Made by a program: the position numbers and the translations under genes
The notes under the pieces: model-generated
What the model saw: the letters and a program-made list of their open reading frames with translations, nothing else
Told to the model about the DNA's origin: nothing
The model's database searches: none
Origin: Cymbidium sinense
Lineage: Eukaryota > Streptophyta > Magnoliopsida > Asparagales > Orchidaceae
NCBI GenBank assembly: GCA_021442155.1
Contig: CM038221.1
Coordinates: 30,719,906 to 30,783,905 of the forward strand
Length of the DNA: 64,000 nucleotides
Reading direction: 5' to 3'
Part shown: positions 59,721-64,000 of the stretch, piece after piece
Layout: each line of letters opens with the position of its first letter
Numbering within the stretch: the first letter of the stretch is position 1

Positions 59721-60657
59721 TGTAAACTAATTTGAAAATTATTTTTGATGAAAAATTATATTTAGGAAATCTTAATAAATATTAATTTTTATTTAAAACT
59801 ATAAAAGATAAATCATTTATTTTGAATATATATTAAGACATAATAAGAGATAAAATTTTATACAAAGTTTCATAAAATTTTGAATATTTATTTTGAATAC
59901 TTAATAAGAGATAAAATTTTGAATAATTATTTGAATATATATTAAAATTTTTTGTGATTTACAATTCTCAACCAATACTAATGCCTATTACAATTATTAT
60001 TTCTCTAACAAAATTTACCTTCTCTAATGGGGATGAGTGAACTTTCATAACACATCTTGCATCTGTGGTTTTTTTTCAGTTGGTCCAACCCTAGAGAATG
60101 CTTAGGTAAACCTTTTCATCCATTTTTACTTAAAATTCCAATTTTGCAACTGCATATAATGATTATTATAGTTTACATATTGATTTTTCATGTATTTAAT
60201 TTTTTATATAAAAATAAAACATGAATTTCTCGCATTTATATTTAAACTATAGGTTCATAAAAATTAATATGGGTTGATAAAATATTTTACTTATAAAAAC
60301 AAGAATTCAAATCAACTATGCATATAAATTGGTGTGCATACCCATTTATTTCCATTTATCTATTTCGTCGTTTGAGCCTTCTGTTCTTTAGATTATTTGT
60401 CTAAAGTTTATTTATGTAAATTTAATATGCAACTCAAATTTTTTATGAAAATAAACATCAAAATTATTCAATTTATTTGAAAATAAATATATCATCCAAA
60501 ATTTTCAATAAAATTTATATTATGCTTATATCAAAACTAATCTAATAATATTGAAGAAAAAAATCTTTGATAATTTATGTTCACCCTTCTTGAAAGAAAG
60601 GTGTTGGATAATATTTTAAGGCTCATTTTTTTGTTTTAACATATTTAAGTGTCTATT

Positions 60658-60660
<3 letters not shown>
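59721..60660. other. AT-rich, no gene seen
   Basis: Very AT-rich with no coding frame of note. Words like AATAAGAGATAAAATTTT and TTTTGAATATTTATTTTGAA recur at 59800-59960 as a weak local duplication. Confidence 0.5.

Positions 60661-60718
<58 letters not shown>
60661..60718. repeat. (AT)n microsatellite
   Basis: About 58 bp of uninterrupted AT repeat. Confidence 0.98.
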
Positions 60719-60721
<3 letters not shown>

Positions 60722-60944
60722 CTTTAAATTCAATACAATTTATAAGAGCTCAAGTGTTATGCATGTAAATCTTAAAATGATAATAATAAATTTTGATAAA
60801 AGGGTAAATTAAAATCTTCTCAAAAGTTGGCATTACTGTCTTAAAGATATAAAATGTTTTTATTAATTACATCATTTTCTAACTTTCTAAGTGACTAGTC
60901 TTTTAAAATTTTACATTGAGATATTTTTAATTTTTTTTAATACA

Positions 60945-61085
60945 TATAAAAAACTACAACAAAATCACCTAAATCTCACAGGAAATAACTCAAACCAGCT
61001 TATAATAGCATATAGAAGGATATAACAAGCCCTGCAGTGATTTAAATTGAAAAAAATGGTGTATACTCTAGAGCATACATAATGT
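60945..61085 (-). repeat. Single inverted unit of the palindromic satellite
   Basis: The reverse complement reads CATAATGTATGCTCTAGAGT, then ATACACCATTTTTTTCAATT, then TAAATCACTGCAGGGCTTGT, a TATATCC block, CTATTATAAGCTGG, TTTGAGTTATTTCC and GAGATTTAGGTGATTTTG, the normal order of the unit. It is in the opposite orientation to arrays 1 and 2 and is cut at its palindrome by the LTR at 61086. Confidence 0.9.
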
Positions 61086-64000
61086 TGTGGTGAAATATTT
61101 TTCAATTTCTAAGAGTAATACTTCCATCTTCAATCTATGTGGATAAAATGAAGATAGAAATATACCCTTTTGCATTTTGACATCACGTAGATCCATAGAT
61201 GTTCTTATTAGGGTGATCGAGTATGACATTGAGGAGAAGTGTACTATCTTGAAAGATAGAAGTCACTACCCTATAATGGACCTAATCACCTGAATAAGGA
61301 CTCCTAGGGATAATGGGTCTGCATGTGTACCAGAGATTCTTCCCTACTTTACATGGAAAAGTAAAGCAGAGTTTATTTTAAACCGGGTTCATTTCATATA
61401 GAGGGCAAGCCCCATAGTTAATTACATCATAAGGAAGGGGATTCCTTAGAAATATTCTCGATTAAAGTAAATGATCATTGTTTCCAAAGATTTCAATAGG
61501 TAGGACTATTAATCGATTAGTTTATTTTAGAAGATCAAATGAGATTGATCAAAGAGAGAGAGTTATTATCAAAGCCAAAGGAAGATAAGTAGGAGATGCT
61601 CACGATGCTAGGAAATCTAGCGAGCATCTCAAACTATCCTATGGTTGGGCTTTATATTTTTGAAATTGATTTAATTTGTTTGAGTTGAATTTTTATTAGA
61701 AATTTAGGGCTTATAATTCCACAATACAAGGTTATGGAAATGCCTAAGAGGTGAGGAATTTATGCTTATGGCTCATAGAAGGGAGAAGCAATCTCAGAAC
61801 CTAAATCTAAGGAGCTTTGGCGAGGGCCAAAAGCACAACCTAAATCTAAGGCAAAAATGGGTATTTGGTTTGCCTCCACAAGAGAGGACAAACCACCTAA
61901 CTGCTTTGACTTACAATCACCTGGGGGTGGCCGCCAACTAACTCCTCCTAGATTTTAAATTCATGTAGGCAAGTCATATGCTTTATGCAAGATAGCTAGA
62001 CTATTATTTATTTTAGAAAGAGACTAAGTCCTTAAAATCATTCCCTAAGAGACTAGATCATGTAAGGGCATGAAAAATGACCTAGATCTAATGCAATTCA
62101 TATTACATTTTTATTTTCATTTTGGACAATCATTTTGACTCAGACTTATAGGATTCATATGCATAATGCATGAAAAATGAGATTATGAGCCAAAATCAGC
62201 AAGAAGGGGGAGGTGTGTTTTCACCATAGCTCTCAAAGGTCAAGCTAAGTTCTCTGGTAAAGATGGAAGCCCTCTAATCAAGAGTGAAATAATATACTTT
62301 TATACATGATGTTATAAAAGAAATACACATCTAGCTAATGGGTTGCTAATTCTTTTATCTTGATTTTTAACTTAGGCTTTAAATGAGGTTATGAGTAGTT
62401 TATTTTTAATTTTGAGTTGATTAATTTGGTAGAAGATTTATTTTTTTCTAAGAGCCTAATCATCATCCAGGACATACATCAAGCAAGGAAGAAACTAGGA
62501 AAATGATGTCATCTTAATGCACAAGCTAAACAAAACATCAAACATTTTATAAAGCTAATGCAAAAGAATAAAAGGCCATTTGCGGTTGGGCTCCACCGCA
62601 CAAACCCGAAAATAAATTGGGTAGCTAAGCTCTACCCTTATACAACCCAGATTACAAATGAATTAATTTACAATCAAGCAAGAAAATTCATGTTATGGGG
62701 GTCTTCATTCTTCTTTTCTTCTTTCTTCTTTCTGCTTTGGTTTCTTCTTTTGGATGGTTGAATGTGGATGTTGCAAAGGCTTCACATGGTGCATAAGATG
62801 AAATCTTATGACCAATGCTCATCCTAATCTCCCATAACAATCATTCCAAAATTTTAATTACAAAAATTACATGAAAAGGAAAAGTAAATCTAACTAACAC
62901 CTGCAAAAGATAGATTAGTTAAACAAACCATACAAATCTCAAGCATGTATATTGGACTTAGCACCCCACACATGGGTAACCAAGTCCACCTAGCCTATTG
63001 GATTATGCTTAGGGGTATAAGCACCTGCACAACAAAAGTAGTTATATTTTTATTACAACACACCTTAAGCACAATCCCTTATAGAAAATAATGATTAGAC
63101 TAAATCATCCTACCTTTATTCTACGCACATACACCCTAACATCCAGACTAAAACAAAATATCACAAAATGAAAGCAAACATCACACCATGCACTACCCTA
63201 ACTTAAAGCTAGAAGTGGTGACTTAGTCTAATGTGTGTGCTTTAGAAGATTTGTGTGGTATGCTTAGTTATGGCTTTAAGGTTTGGATTCTCTAAGTGTG
63301 AAGATGTTCAACTTAGATGGTTGGTTTCATTTAAGTGTTTAATTGATTTGGGTTGATTTTATTTGATGCTTTGTTTAGGTTTGGATGAATCCTACAATTA
63401 ATTACTAAGTTGTAAAAGAGAAGCAAAAGAGAAGAGAACTTATTTTTCCTTCCCTACCCTAAGTAATTTCTAAATTGAATTCATGTTTGATTTTGTTTAG
63501 TGAATGTTTTATTATGTATTTTATTTAATCCTAAGTTTAGATTTTCCCTAAATAAACCTATTAAAAAAGAAAGGCATTTTAAGATTAAGTAACATGAATT
63601 AATATTACAAAATACACATCACTTCATTTCTTTCCCAACATGTATAACATGCATATGGATGAATCCTAAGCATATCTATACATACAAATGAAAATATTTA
63701 GCACACTTTATGATGAATTCTAAGAAGTGTTACTTAATAAAATCAAAATGCTTTATGATGCATGATTTTCATTAAGTAGAAAAGAGGGGTTTCTTTAATC
63801 CATTATTCACATGCACATATGTATGTATGAAAGACATAAGTGAGTACAATGCCATTGTTAGCACCAGGGGTGTAAGGTATAGGACCCACTTAGGGCTACT
63901 TAAAGCCTCACAACCCCGGGGTTGTCTAGACTAATATACCACTTTCCTTAAGTACAAACACGTGTATAAAAGAAATGAATGGAAAAAGAAAGATGCAAAA
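61086..64000 (-). mobile_element. Third LTR of the giant family, partial at window edge
   Basis: Starts TGTGGTGAAAT and runs parallel to the first 2.9 kb of the left LTR (26747 to about 29640) without a large gap. Examples are CCTCCACAAGAGAGGACAAA near 61875, CTTAGGGGTATAAGCACCTG near 63009, and the CAACATGTATAACATGCATA stretch near 63640. The rest of the element is outside the window, so its target duplication and whether it is a whole element or a solo LTR are unknown. It belongs to a separate insertion from 26747-55224. Confidence 0.88.

Noticed and set aside
1..64000. tRNA, rRNA or organelle-derived insertions
   Set aside because: Reading through the window I recognised no tRNA cloverleaf sequence, rRNA or plastid gene. 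A covariance-model scan would be needed to exclude small RNAs.

Overview
This is a repeat-dominated, AT-rich stretch of a large plant nuclear genome. Evidence for a plant is the set of families present: an RTE-type LINE with a (TTG)n tail, a Ty3/gypsy Tat-type retrotransposon with two RNase H domains, a plant mobile domain (PMD) pseudogene, a Ulp1-type protease pseudogene with plant-style introns, a hAT-like MITE, and long AT/GA microsatellites. The species cannot be told from the sequence. Only one short region looks like an intact host coding exon, at 20400-20759.

Layout. 1-3170: diverged tandem repeats and LTR-like sequence, cut by a 5'-truncated LINE on the minus strand (552-752, 21-bp target duplication). 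The right edge at 3170 has the same LTR end and polypurine-tract layout as the giant element further on. 3425-5180: PMD pseudogene, antisense to that putative retroelement. 5075-5800 and 12270-13070: a diverged inverted repeat pair enclosing a near full-length but dead RTE LINE (6353-8848) and AT-rich repeats. 13677-14553: a 438-bp tandem duplication. 17038-17581: hAT-like MITE with 8-bp target duplication. 18471-18851: possible decayed exon. 20400-20759: small CX2CX11HX4C zinc-finger protein. 21000-24400: simple repeats and short tandem duplications. 24400-24940: promoter-like sequence leading into a satellite.

The right half is a nest. A satellite of about 147 bp, built on the 20-bp palindrome TGTACACTCTAGAGTGTACA, runs 24940-26746 and resumes at 55225-55700. 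Between them sits one 28.5-kb Tat-like LTR retrotransposon (26747-55224), coded on the minus strand, with a perfect GTACA target duplication and LTRs of 6.1 and 7.6 kb. It has decayed gag, protease, RT, RNase H, a second archaeal-type RNase H and integrase, plus large tandem arrays in both untranslated regions. Removing it restores a continuous satellite unit. To the right lie a Ulp1/C48 protease pseudogene (55806-58480), more satellite (59200-59720), one inverted satellite unit (60945-61085), and the start of another LTR of the same family (61086-64000, running off the window), inserted at nearly the same place in the satellite palindrome.

The coding sequences do not form a pathway. Most of the window is a record of layered transposition into older repeats. 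The best leads are the palindromic satellite as a repeated insertion site, the giant retroelement with its unequal LTRs, and the possibility that the satellite lies in the 5' part of the Ulp1-type gene.
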